DNA from: Pelagicoccus sp. SDUM812002
GTDB lineage: Bacteria > Verrucomicrobiota > Verrucomicrobiia > Opitutales > Opitutaceae
Reading direction: 5' to 3'
Length of the DNA: 64,000 nt
Assembly: GCF_031127835.1 (NCBI RefSeq)
Contig: NZ_JARXHX010000004.1
Span: forward strand, 124,001 to 188,000
Shown in pieces: positions 19,801 to 27,578 of the stretch (the first letter of the stretch is position 1; the number at the start of each line of letters is the position of its first letter). The position numbers and the translations under genes were made by a program. The notes under the pieces were generated by a model. That model was not told the DNA's origin. It made no database searches and saw only the letters and a list, made by a program, of their open reading frames with translations.

Positions 19801-20334
19801 TTGTTGCTTTATTGCCGATTGGACTCGAGGGAGCGTGCTGAGTCACTTATCAGTCTAAAAGAACCTCTCGAAATGGGGTTGAGGGACCTCGCAACTCGTA
19901 TCGAAGAAAGTGGTACGGAAGTCGAGGTGGTAGGACCATTGACTGAGGTTTATGGTGACATTAATCAGATTTCGTTGGTCTTCCAGAACCTTATCGCCAA
20001 CGCAATCAAGTTCAACCGGAGTAGTAAGCCTAAGGTCAAAGTGAGCTGTCGGGTCGTCTCCTCAGCTGAAATTGCGAAGGAGGGATTTAAAGCGGAAGCT
20101 TACACGGTGGTTTCCGTTGCAGATAATGGAATTGGCATTCGGCAAAAGTATCAGCAACGGATCTTTTCCATCTTCCAGAAGCTGCATCCAAGCGGTGAAT
20201 ACGAGGGTAGTGGAGTTGGCCTGTCGATGGTGCGTAAGATTTTGGAACAGCATCGAGGGTTTGTCTGGTTGGAGTCAGAGGAAGGGCGTGGAAGTTGCTT
20301 TTACCTCGCTTTTCCTAATCGCTTGCAAAGCTAG
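16864..20334 (+). CDS. Membrane-bound multi-PAS/GAF sensor histidine kinase
   Basis: 1156 aa. TM1 about residues 15-38, a sensor region of roughly 115 residues outside the membrane, and TM2 about 155-178. Then PAS (from about 241, LRHLLDALPAYVWYKDDKNN), GAF (about 369-525), PAS (from about 532, LRLILDTTPSQIWFRDEENR), PAS (about 658) and PAS/PAC (about 785-905). HisKA has the phospho-accepting His near 931 in FLSSHDLQEPLRTISSF, followed by HATPase_c with NLIANAIKFN, VADNGIGI and GSGVGLSMVRKIL. The HisKA sequence is of the phytochrome-like type, which typically pairs with Rcp1-like regulators such as the next gene. GGGAG lies upstream of the ATG. The signal sensed is unknown. Confidence 0.92.
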   Translation: MPARQTQKRICVRLGIAAAVVSLCLMCAFVWLLGRTQVEEFGRRAELLLELALIAGQPGEGPRELEVLRKKLADFELRPEVFVWNESGKSVLIEATGSALPARLRDDLSAKKDGPISKGGYNYWVATSEPDEGGNLLHGAIRIEERSLDYLALERYGAFFGLSVLSIVALIGYVFHIQRRILFRPLSHLFERIAEEIEGISGSIQSDNTASDEMVGLNTRYDELIEVARRQRNELKVRSEELRHLLDALPAYVWYKDDKNNIVRVNRSAAESVGYSIEALEGKSIEEIFPEEASAYYKDDKEVIESGVPKLGYTESYSPVSGKARTIRTDKIPYVDSDGNVTGVVALVTDISELVELQKEREASDRLIRRLVEIGSWESEGVDERIAAALKDTCEALGMKTGILSEISDGRYTVRQVYDERGLISPGFTCTLDDVYCNFVLMTGCGIASNHIAESTWGEMDCYKRLRLESYVASPVRRGGKITGTINFSSPEIRSKPFAQFEIDAVQLLSNWIEGLIRQEEIVEQLNRQKVELRLILDTTPSQIWFRDEENRILRANQAAAASLGLSVEEVEGKLASELFSDGYDRIIDEDSRILETGEPFLGGIRSCITNSGGTVWFRYDKLPFDLGEGRRGIVSVVSEITEIVESQNAVKEADERFRVAVEESPVGMLIVDSALRVVLVNYEVERIFGYERDALLWRSVDHVLGSRVLTALDCLFDAEERIEEKVRLGSEGDLFAKRKDDLEIPVEVIVSPYSLLGNNFALVSVFDISERIESQRAMLDSEERFQLAAEGASVGIWDWLDTASKQEWWSPKFYELLGYDRDDLESSLETFRSLLHPDDLESTFASVQKCFEERLPFAADYRLLCKNGEYNWFLGSGMVSFDESGKPRRMTGTIQDINDRKVAEEKLSSVVTDLQRANEELSNFAFLSSHDLQEPLRTISSFLNLLKDDYGSQLDESANEYMDFTLVAVSRLQNMIRSLLLYCRLDSRERAESLISLKEPLEMGLRDLATRIEESGTEVEVVGPLTEVYGDINQISLVFQNLIANAIKFNRSSKPKVKVSCRVVSSAEIAKEGFKAEAYTVVSVADNGIGIRQKYQQRIFSIFQKLHPSGEYEGSGVGLSMVRKILEQHRGFVWLESEEGRGSCFYLAFPNRLQS

Positions 20335-20418
20335 CTTTTTGAAGTTCTTAGGTTTATTGTGAAGCAGGCCGTCACCTAGACTTGACTTAGTCGGTGCAGA
20401 GAAGAGAAAGAGCGGAGT

Positions 20419-20862
20419 ATGACAGATAAGGGACGTCCCATTGAAATGCTTCTCGTTGAAGACAACGAGGCGGATATCCGGCTAACCCAGATTGCTCTCC
20501 AACAGGCAAAGTTGGAAAATCGGCTTCATGTGGTTCGAGACGGTGAACAAGCTTTGGCGTTTCTGAGACGTGAAGGGGAGTTCAAGGACGCGGTTCGTCC
20601 GGACCTGATTTTACTCGATTTGAACCTCCCTCGGGTTAATGGTTCGGAGGTCCTCAAGGAAATCCGAGGCGACAGTAACCTAGAAAATTTACCCGTTGTC
20701 ATCCTGACTACGTCCGAGGCGGAGAAAGATATTTTCGAGAGCTACGAGCTCCACGCGAATTGTTATATCACGAAACCTGTGGACCTCCGAAAGTTCATGG
20801 GAGTGGTGGAGATGATCGAAGACTTTTGGAAGCGCGTCTCCAGCCAGCCGCCCAAGGAGTGA
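20419..20862 (+). CDS. Rcp1-like single-domain response regulator
   Basis: 147 aa, receiver domain only. [17 protein letters not shown] carries the acidic pair, Asp67 in [14 protein letters not shown] is the phosphoacceptor, TTS (97-99) holds the conserved Thr/Ser, and Lys119 lies in YITKPVDL. The sequence style is that of Rcp1-type regulators of phytochrome-like kinases. It starts 84 nt after the kinase on the same strand and is its likely partner; with no output domain it must act by protein contact. Confidence 0.93.
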   Translation: MTDKGRPIEMLLVEDNEADIRLTQIALQQAKLENRLHVVRDGEQALAFLRREGEFKDAVRPDLILLDLNLPRVNGSEVLKEIRGDSNLENLPVVILTTSEAEKDIFESYELHANCYITKPVDLRKFMGVVEMIEDFWKRVSSQPPKE

Positions 20863-20881
20863 TTTTCGTCAATACGAGAAG

Positions 20882-20910
20882 GGATCGGTAGAAGTACTGA
20901 TCCTTTTTTT
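20882..20910. terminator. Terminator after the response regulator
   Basis: Stem GGATCGGTA (20882-20890) with TACTGATCC (20895-20903), one G-U pair, tetraloop GAAG, then T7 (20904-20910). It lies between convergent genes and ends just where the opposite-strand stop codon begins. Confidence 0.85.
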
Positions 20911-21762
20911 CTAAAGTGAGCTAATTTCGGCTCTGACTGCGGCTGCTTCGCCGGCTCTGTCGAGTTTGTCCAAGATCTTCGCTTTCAGCTCGAGGGTTTC
21001 CGGCAGCTTTCTGCCTACCCACGGACGACTGATGGCTATTTCCGACCATTCAAGGGCGAGCTCCAGCTCGAGATCGTTTGCGAGCAGATAGTTGGCGGCA
21101 TCCATGATGTTCTGGTAGCGGAAGCCGTGAGCATTCCGCATCTGCTGCTTGAGAGAGGCCAATACGATGGCGTCCGTTTCCACACCGATATGAATTGGAA
21201 TGCTCTTTTTCTCCCAATCTAGAGTTAACACTGCGCTGGACTTTTTGACGTCTACGAAATTGTAGGTGAGCTGCTCGAGGTGATCTCGCTCGTGCGAGGT
21301 TACGTTGACTCGTAGGGCGTCTTTTGTGGGATCGTAGAAATAGCTGCCCCAAGCCTGGAAGTCGTTTGAGAAAATGACTGTAGTCTCGCCCGACTTCTCA
21401 ATGATCAGGTGCAGGCCATAGCTGCCAGCTGCGATCGGTTGGCCCTCCACGTTCACGTCGTGTTCAAAGGTGACGACGGTGTTCTCGTTTGCACCAGCTC
21501 GCCAAGGTGCTGCTTCGTCTTCGCCCGTCCAACCAAGGTTAGTGAGGCCAAAGGGCACGAGGTCTCCCCAGATCTGGCGACCATTGACGCTGGGACGGCT
21601 GTAGCTGACTGAGATTTCGGTGATTCCTACGGTTTGAGTGATGGATGCAGCTGGGCTTGCCTGCGGTAGGATCGCCATTTGCGCTACGGCGGAAGAGGCG
21701 AGAGTGGCAGCGAAGGCACTGGCGAGGATTTTGAATGAGCGTGCGTTAATGAGTGGATACAT
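20911..21762 (-). CDS. Secreted DUF2911 protein with C-terminal helical (TPR-like) region
   Basis: Start placed at the ATG at 21762, giving 283 aa and a signal peptide (SFKILASAFAATLASSAVAQ) with an Ala-x-Ala cleavage site; the frame is open to 21834 but the extra 24 residues would precede the signal. The body matches DUF2911: ISVSYSRPSVNGRQIWGDLV, PWRAGANENTVVTFEHDV, GSYGLHLIIEKSGETTVIFS. The C-terminal 100 residues are helical, with LEWSEIAISRPWVGRK resembling TPR helices. DUF2911 proteins are common exported proteins of unknown function in Bacteroidota and Verrucomicrobiota. No functional link to the neighbours is evident. Confidence 0.85.
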   Translation of the reverse strand: MYPLINARSFKILASAFAATLASSAVAQMAILPQASPAASITQTVGITEISVSYSRPSVNGRQIWGDLVPFGLTNLGWTGEDEAAPWRAGANENTVVTFEHDVNVEGQPIAAGSYGLHLIIEKSGETTVIFSNDFQAWGSYFYDPTKDALRVNVTSHERDHLEQLTYNFVDVKKSSAVLTLDWEKKSIPIHIGVETDAIVLASLKQQMRNAHGFRYQNIMDAANYLLANDLELELALEWSEIAISRPWVGRKLPETLELKAKILDKLDRAGEAAAVRAEISSL

Positions 21763-21963
21763 TGGATTCGAACAATTTGGGTTAACTACGTAGGTACAAA
21801 GAGGCATACGAGCGAAGGTAGTCGAATTTTGCAAATTTCCTTCTGGAATTTGCCACCTTAAAGGCTCTCCGGGAGGCTTTGGCTCAATGGTGCTCTATGA
21901 ACTCAGGGCTATAAAGAAGAGACCCGATCGATCTCTCGTCGGAAGTCTACCTCTAGCCTAGAC

Positions 21964-22878
21964 CTAGCTCTCGTCGTCTTCGGTTTTTGGTTCCGGGTCG
22001 CCGAGTTGCTCGAGCAGGTGCTTGGTTAGTTTGATATAATCTTCGGCTAAGTTGATCGATGCATCTTGCTTCGACATCAATACGGTTGGAATTCCAAGCA
22101 TCACGGCACGGCCTACGGTTACTGAGTGTCGAACCAGGTCTGGGTAAATGTGCGTCTTCGCCGAGACTTTGCTCTGCGTCTTAAAACGGTCGATCTGAGC
22201 GTTGAAACGTTCGAGAGGTACGTGGATTTTCGTGCCCGGTTTCACTGCGTTTAATGCGATCCCGATAATCTCCGGTTTGGGAGCTCCAGCCGCATCGCGT
22301 CGCTCTGCCGTATCCGAGCGGAACTTCGCCAGCTTGTCCACGAGGAGGTGAAAGCCGATGATGCTGAGAGCATCCGGATTTGAAGGCACCAGCACATGAT
22401 CCGAGGAGAAAAGGGCACATTGAGTAGTGTAGAAGAAGTTCGGCGGACAGTCGAACAGGATGAAGTCGTAATTGTCCTCGACCTCCAATAGAGCCTCATA
22501 AAAACGTTCGTAGAAGGTTTTGCCGGGGATCTGATGGACTTCATGCTCAAGGTCCATCAAGGTAAATGATGCAGGGGCGAGGTCTAGGCGAGGAAGCACT
22601 TGATCTCCATCGGTGTCGCGGATAGGGCTTTTTTGGATACAACTTGAGAGTTTCGAGCTTGGATCGTTGAAGATGTTGAGCAGGAATTTCTCGGGTGTCT
22701 TGTTCAAAACATTCCACCTGTCCAAACGCATTAGCCAAATCGAAGCGTTGCTTTGCGCATCGAAGTCCACGATGAGCACACGGCGTCCCATATAAGCGAG
22801 ACATGCCCCCATGTTGACGAGTAGCGAGGTTTTGCCCACACCACCTTTAATGTTCAGGAAGCTGATCTTCTGTGCCAT
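21964..22878 (-). CDS. ParA/MinD-family ATPase
   Basis: 304 aa. Deviant Walker A KGGVGKTS (residues about 10-17, with the signature Lys in the KGG position), VLIVDFDAQSNAS (Walker A' region) and FILFDCPPNFFYTTQCAL (Walker B). ParA-type ATPases position DNA or protein cargo by nucleotide-dependent dimerisation on DNA or membrane. No N-terminal DNA-binding extension and no adjacent parB or parS were seen, which argues against a standard chromosome or plasmid partition cassette. The gene is divergent from an acidic disordered protein (23035) that is a candidate partner. Confidence 0.9.
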   Translation of the reverse strand: MAQKISFLNIKGGVGKTSLLVNMGACLAYMGRRVLIVDFDAQSNASIWLMRLDRWNVLNKTPEKFLLNIFNDPSSKLSSCIQKSPIRDTDGDQVLPRLDLAPASFTLMDLEHEVHQIPGKTFYERFYEALLEVEDNYDFILFDCPPNFFYTTQCALFSSDHVLVPSNPDALSIIGFHLLVDKLAKFRSDTAERRDAAGAPKPEIIGIALNAVKPGTKIHVPLERFNAQIDRFKTQSKVSAKTHIYPDLVRHSVTVGRAVMLGIPTVLMSKQDASINLAEDYIKLTKHLLEQLGDPEPKTEDDES

Positions 22879-23034
22879 TTCTTTTATCTAACAATTCGAC
22901 AGATTGCATCGGAGAGTTGGTCTGCCCGCAAAATAAAATGCCAGTTGCTAGCGCTTTAACAATTCTTTAAACCCCACAAGGTCGATCGATTGTTTACAGG
23001 GAGTTGGGATGCTCTAAGCTGAGTCCGATTTCAT

Positions 23035-24315
23035 ATGTCAGAAGCAGATAAACAAGGATCAATTTTTCAGGAAATGGTAGAGCGGAGAAGTCGCTGCGAA
23101 ACATTGAATGAAAAGGCTGTCGAACAGGGGCTCGAGGTCAGTATTCCTATGGTTTCCACTGGTGGGTTGGATATCGAAGACATCGAGATAGAGTCAAGGC
23201 CCGCCTTCGAGATGGAGGAACTGACTCCCGCTTACGTATCTGAAATCGAAATACGGAGCGAGGCTGCGGAACCTGTGATCGACAAGGTGGATGCGCCAAC
23301 CGATATCGAAGTAGAAAAAAGGGAGTTCGATAGTCCAGTAGAACCGGGCAATAATTACTTTGATAATTTGGAAGACCCTGCTCCGGTAGAACCGTTTTCG
23401 GAACCCCTGCCAGAAAGTGATTTGCAAGTTTCCGGTGCTGACGACGAAGTGGAGGGTACCACTTCGTCCTATTTCGATGAACTCGAAGAAGTGGACGCTG
23501 AACAGGTTTCCGCACCTCTCAAGGAAGCCGCTGAATCTGAAGATTTTTCGACTGAGATCGAGGAGTCTGATCATGTAGGCAGTGAAGGAACTGTTGAGGA
23601 CGCACAGCCTGACGAAGCAGATACAGAAGCTGAGATCGCTTCAGTGGTGTCAGACTTTACGAATTTGGAAGAACCCGTTTTCGAAGAGGCTAAACCTGTG
23701 CCTGAAGAGATTGAGGAGCCAATGAATGAAGAACCTTTGATCGAAAAAGAAATCACCTCGGTCGAACCGGAGGAAGATCCGTCGTTGCTTGAAGCTAGTT
23801 CGCTTGAAGAGATACCTTTGAAAGAGGAGGCGTCACTGCCGGAGGAATCCCCAGAGTCGCTCTCCGCCGAGGAAACCGAAGTTAGAATCGGGTCTGGAAC
23901 TTCAGATTTGGATGGGGAACCGCTTTCAGAAGAGCCAGTCGCTGAGGAGGACGCAGCTCCGGTTGCGGAGAAAGACCTGATTGGTCAGAGCGACGAATTA
24001 TTGGCAGAAGCTCCGGGGCTTATCACCGATGCGGAAGTGATCCTTGCTGCGGAGGAATTAGTGAATCGGATCGGACCAGTCGTCGACATTCAGAGCCTTC
24101 CGAAAACGCAACCTTCGCGTGTGCTCTCGAAGACGACTCAGCCAAAGGCGGCCGATCCTGTCGAGGAAAAGACCCCGGCTCAGAGCGAGCAGAGACCCTC
24201 TGACGAGCCCAAGAAGGCAGCAAGTTCGGCTGCCAAGCTCGGCGAGCAATCGGAGCCTCCCAAGAAGAAAAAGAAGAAGATTTCCCTACTGGATAGTTAC
24301 TTTAAAGGGCTCTAG
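23035..24315 (+). CDS. Highly acidic, low-complexity protein with repeated YFxxL motifs; function unknown
   Basis: 426 aa, dominated by Glu, Asp, Pro, Ser and Ala with little predicted fold. Three copies of a short motif stand out: NNYFDNLEDP (about residue 104), SSYFDELEEV (about 145) and DSYFKGL at the extreme C-terminus, the last preceded by PPKKKKKKISLL. The basic tail contrasts with the acidic body. No family was recognised. The gene is divergent from a ParA-like ATPase across a 156-nt spacer. A scaffold or cargo adaptor is possible but is inference only. Its stop codon shares a CTAG with the convergent ABC ATPase gene. Confidence 0.75.
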   Translation: MSEADKQGSIFQEMVERRSRCETLNEKAVEQGLEVSIPMVSTGGLDIEDIEIESRPAFEMEELTPAYVSEIEIRSEAAEPVIDKVDAPTDIEVEKREFDSPVEPGNNYFDNLEDPAPVEPFSEPLPESDLQVSGADDEVEGTTSSYFDELEEVDAEQVSAPLKEAAESEDFSTEIEESDHVGSEGTVEDAQPDEADTEAEIASVVSDFTNLEEPVFEEAKPVPEEIEEPMNEEPLIEKEITSVEPEEDPSLLEASSLEEIPLKEEASLPEESPESLSAEETEVRIGSGTSDLDGEPLSEEPVAEEDAAPVAEKDLIGQSDELLAEAPGLITDAEVILAAEELVNRIGPVVDIQSLPKTQPSRVLSKTTQPKAADPVEEKTPAQSEQRPSDEPKKAASSAAKLGEQSEPPKKKKKKISLLDSYFKGL

Positions 24316-25043
24316 TATTTGAGCTCACGCTCGAGGAACTGGGCTAGCTCAGGACACTGAGGATTGTCGAAGAGTTCGAGGGACTTGCCGGACTCCTCCA
24401 CTTTACCGCGAGAGATGAACGCAGCGTAGTCGCTGGCTCGTTTTGCGAATCCCATTTGATGGGTAACGATGACGCAATCTTTGCCCGATTGTATCAGCTC
24501 TTCAATGACATCTAGTATCTGTGCGCTCATTTCTGGGTCGAGGGCGGAGGTGGGTTCATCGAATAGAATGAGGTCTGGGTTGTGGGCGAGGGAGCGAGCG
24601 ATGGCGACGCGCTGGTTTTGCCCGCCTGACAGTTCAGATGGTTTTTTGCGGCCATGGGTGGCTAGCTTGAATTGGCTCAGGAGTGATTGAGCTCGGTCGC
24701 GCGACTCCTCTCGGGAGACTCCGTGCACCTTTTCGAGAGGAAGGGCTATGTTGGTAAGGGCGTCGAAATGAGGAAAGAGGTTGTAGGATTGGAATACGAC
24801 TCCGATGGATTTGCGGTAGCGTCGTAGCTCTTCTTCCGTTTGGGGAACGGGCTTGTTGTTTACCTGGATGGATCCGCCACTCGCTTTTTCCAGTCCAGCG
24901 ATGAGACGCAAGGTGGTCGACTTTCCCCCTCCTGAGGGACCGATCAAGGTAAGACAGCGAGAGGATTCGAGTTTAAGGTCGAGTCCTTTGAGGGCACGGT
25001 GTGCCCCGTAGGTTTTAGTGATGCTTTCCAGGCTAAGCTTCAT
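24312..25043 (-). CDS. Polar amino-acid ABC transporter ATP-binding protein (GlnQ-like)
   Basis: 243 aa, full length for the family. Walker A GPSGGGKSTT (about 35-44), Q-loop VVFQSYNLFPHFDALTNI, signature LSGGQNQRVAIARSLA, Walker B LILFDEPTSALDP, and switch His in VIVTHQMGFAKRA. It energises uptake through the permease whose stop it overlaps by 4 nt. Substrates of this subfamily are polar amino acids (Gln, Glu, His, Arg, cystine). Confidence 0.93.
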   Translation of the reverse strand: MKLSLESITKTYGAHRALKGLDLKLESSRCLTLIGPSGGGKSTTLRLIAGLEKASGGSIQVNNKPVPQTEEELRRYRKSIGVVFQSYNLFPHFDALTNIALPLEKVHGVSREESRDRAQSLLSQFKLATHGRKKPSELSGGQNQRVAIARSLAHNPDLILFDEPTSALDPEMSAQILDVIEELIQSGKDCVIVTHQMGFAKRASDYAAFISRGKVEESGKSLELFDNPQCPELAQFLERELKY

Positions 25044-25828
25044 AAATCGAATGCGAGCCTTTTCTCGAGGTGGCGCGAGAGGTAGAAGATAGGGAGAGTT
25101 AGGATCAAGTAACCGACGGCTAGTGGAAAGAAGCTCTCGAATGTGCTCAGAGTGGAAGTATTTACCTCTTGAGCGTTGAGGGTGAATTCCCCGATTGCTA
25201 TGATTGAAAGTAGCGACGAGTCCTTTATTAGGTTGGCGAATTGCCCAGCAAGGGCGGGCAAGCTTCTTCGCAGCGCTTGAGGAAAGACGATGTAGCGAAA
25301 CGTTTGATACGGAGTGAAACCGATAGCCTTGGCTGACAGCAGTTGTGAGCTTCCTACTGATTCGATACCCGCTCGGAATATCTCGGAGACATATGCGCCG
25401 CTGAAGAGGGACAGGACAAGCACCCCGACCACGTAGCGGTTGTCGAGGTGAGCGGCGTCGGCGAAGACGTAGAAGATGAGGAGTATTTGAACCAGGAGCG
25501 GCGTTCCACGAGTTCCTTCAATATAGATTTTTGAAAGGTAGCGAAGCGGCAGAAACGGCGAGCGAGCCGCTAGAGCGGAGAGTCCGCCGATGAGGCAGGC
25601 GACGACTAGGGACACGCTTGAGACTTGTATGGTTACTAACCAACCGTCGATGAACTTGGTCTTGTATCTGTAGACCGCCGACCAGTTCCAGTCGTACTCC
25701 AACGAGGCGAATGCCGCCATCGCAAGCAGGCATAGAAACGAAAAGGCGAGCGCGAAGCTAACGGCTTTGGCCAGCGAACTGATGCCCGTGGATTCGTTTT
25801 CCGTATCTAGGAACAAGAGTGCCCTCAC
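25040..25828 (-). CDS. Polar amino-acid ABC transporter permease (HisM/GlnP-type)
   Basis: 262 aa. An N-terminal hydrophobic segment is followed by the permease core: FIDGWLVTIQVSSVSLVVAC, YIEGTRGTPLLVQILLIFYV (a family hallmark), FSGAYVSEIFRAGIESV (EAA-type loop contacting the ATPase) and LIKDSSLLSIIAIGEFT. It forms the membrane channel of the importer. It begins 3 nt after the binding-protein gene ends. Confidence 0.93.
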   Translation of the reverse strand: MRALLFLDTENESTGISSLAKAVSFALAFSFLCLLAMAAFASLEYDWNWSAVYRYKTKFIDGWLVTIQVSSVSLVVACLIGGLSALAARSPFLPLRYLSKIYIEGTRGTPLLVQILLIFYVFADAAHLDNRYVVGVLVLSLFSGAYVSEIFRAGIESVGSSQLLSAKAIGFTPYQTFRYIVFPQALRRSLPALAGQFANLIKDSSLLSIIAIGEFTLNAQEVNTSTLSTFESFFPLAVGYLILTLPIFYLSRHLEKRLAFDL

Positions 25829-25831
25829 GCT

Positions 25832-26614
25832 CTAAAAGAAAAAGGGATAGCCCATTTCTTGGAAAGCTTTCTTTTCTTCGGCGAGGTAGCGCTCGGCTAT
25901 CCGGTCAAATCCGCCGCTAGACTTGAATGAGGAGAGGAAGCTGTTTACTTGATCTTTCAAGTCGGCGTTTCCTTTGCGAACGCCAATCGCCCAGCTTTCT
26001 TTCTTAAAGGGAGCAAGTATGGGGCGGGTTGTTTCTGGGTGGCGTTTCCAGTTCCGGTAGGTAGACATTTGGTCGTAGATGAAGGCGTCGGCCTTGCCTT
26101 GGGTGACTTCTACCACTGCTGCTGTTTCCTTATCTAGAGCGAGAACCTGAGCGTTTCTGACGTTATCGATAGCGTAGAGATGTCCGGTAGTCCCTTGCTT
26201 GACGGCAATCGAGTTTCCATTCTTGTCTGCGTCTTCGATGCTTTGGATGTCAGAATTATTGGATACAAGGAGGCAAAGCCCTGTTTCTAGGTAAGGGTCG
26301 GAAAAGTCGATGGACCCGGCTCTCTCCTCCGTGGCGGTCATGGATGAAATGATAAGGTCGATCTTTCCCGTTTTCAGGGACGAAATGAGTCCAGCGAAGG
26401 CGATGTTTTCGATCCGAACCGGACGTCCTAGGCTTTCGCCGAGAGCGAGAGCGAGATCGACGCTCACCCCAGATGGTTGGTTGTTTTCGTCCGACATCTC
26501 GAAAGGCGGGTAGGAGAGTTCCATACCGACGACGAGGGTGTTGTCGACTGGGCCTTTGCTGCAGGAGGCTAGCAGGAGCGAGATAGAAGCGATGAGGAAG
26601 TGAAGCGGTTTCAT
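25832..26614 (-). CDS. Polar amino-acid ABC transporter substrate-binding lipoprotein
   Basis: Start set at the ATG at 26614 (260 aa) because it opens a lipoprotein signal, MKPLHFLIASISLLLASCSK; the frame runs on to 26962 but that extension overlaps the upstream methyltransferase. Family 3 binding-protein features: VGMELSYPPFEMSDENNQPS, IDLIISSMTATEERAGSIDF, and AVKQGTTGHLYA. It would be membrane-anchored. Ligand identity is not visible; cystine, histidine and glutamine binders share this pattern. Confidence 0.92.
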   Translation of the reverse strand: MKPLHFLIASISLLLASCSKGPVDNTLVVGMELSYPPFEMSDENNQPSGVSVDLALALGESLGRPVRIENIAFAGLISSLKTGKIDLIISSMTATEERAGSIDFSDPYLETGLCLLVSNNSDIQSIEDADKNGNSIAVKQGTTGHLYAIDNVRNAQVLALDKETAAVVEVTQGKADAFIYDQMSTYRNWKRHPETTRPILAPFKKESWAIGVRKGNADLKDQVNSFLSSFKSSGGFDRIAERYLAEEKKAFQEMGYPFFF

Positions 26615-26627
26615 GTGATTCGATTTT

Positions 26628-27377
26628 CTAGCGTTTCCGCCAGAGCGTAGCGTGTGCCACACTGTATTGGTTTTTTCGTGCATGCTCTCGGATGAGAAAG
26701 GGCATGTCCAAAGACTCGATTTCGTCGAACTCTGTGGCGAGGACTTCTCGGATTGTTTGGTAGCTGCGGACGGGCGCACCGTCTTTCTCGAATCCTCCCA
26801 GCCATTTGCTTTTTGGCGTGTATTCCTCGAGCCATGTGTAGGGTGAGGTAATGGCAAGGATGCCTCCGGCGTTAAGGATCTTTCCGATGTTCTCGAGACA
26901 CTTTCTAGGGTCGGGCAGACGGTCGATGAGGTTTGCCATGAGGACGAAATCGAACAGCCCAAGAGAGTCTGGCAAGTTCATGGCATCTCCCTGCTGGAAG
27001 CGCAGGCAGTTCGGACGAGTGCAAGCAGGACGTTCGAGGACAATGCGCTCGGTAAGCTCTCCTTCGATGGCAATTTCCGCTTCGAGACTAGCTCCGTCTC
27101 GTATTCGCTCTCCTGCTTCTATCAGTCCGTAGGAGAAATCGATGCCGATAGTTTCCTCGAAGTATGCGGATAGCTCGCACGAACTTCGTCCCACTGCACA
27201 ACCCAGATCGAGTGCTCGACCGTGCTTAAGCGGGTGGCGGGCGGAGAGTTCCGCGCAGCGTTTAGAAAAGTCGAGCGCTTCGGCGGGGCCGTTGAATTTG
27301 TCAGGGGCACCGTAGTGGAAGAGTAGATACTCTGAAATCGCTTTGTCGGTTTCGTAGAAACTGTCTGCGTTGGGCAT
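26628..27377 (-). CDS. Putative 4-mercaptohistidine N1-methyltransferase (free-standing OvoA C-terminal-type domain)
   Basis: Start preferred at the ATG 27377 (249 aa, MPNADSFYETDKAISEYLLF); the frame is open further upstream without coding character. SAM-binding motif ALDLGCAVGRSSCELSAYF, then ETIGIDFS, FDFVLMANLIDRLPDP, and the characteristic SPYTWLEEYTPKSKWLGGF and FLIREHARKNQYSVAHATLW. These last segments are typical of the methyltransferase that makes ovothiol from mercaptohistidine, normally the C-terminal domain of OvoA. The window also holds an OvoA-type fusion at its right edge (63113-64000) with a related but divergent methyltransferase. The gene sits 13 nt upstream of the ABC importer genes and likely forms one operon with them. 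Confidence 0.85.
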   Translation of the reverse strand: MPNADSFYETDKAISEYLLFHYGAPDKFNGPAEALDFSKRCAELSARHPLKHGRALDLGCAVGRSSCELSAYFEETIGIDFSYGLIEAGERIRDGASLEAEIAIEGELTERIVLERPACTRPNCLRFQQGDAMNLPDSLGLFDFVLMANLIDRLPDPRKCLENIGKILNAGGILAITSPYTWLEEYTPKSKWLGGFEKDGAPVRSYQTIREVLATEFDEIESLDMPFLIREHARKNQYSVAHATLWRKR

Positions 27378-27578
27378 TTGTACTGGCAAGGGTTGGTGAA
27401 ATAGACGGTGTTTGCTTCGGGGGTCTTTGGGGGGCTCAACGAAGGTAGCTGTGCCGGGATTGCGGAAGGAAACTTGAAATAATTTGGCAAAAGTTGGAAT
27501 CGAGGTATTGTGAGTTGATCTTCTCCCTTCCTTGCTCAACTCGTTGATCTTTAGGACGATTTGTATCTTTTTAAACCC

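Noticed and set aside
21964-22878. Plasmid partition cassette or replication origin
   Set aside because: Only a ParA-like gene is present. No ParB, parS repeats, replication initiator or iterons were seen, and the surroundings are chromosomal housekeeping genes.
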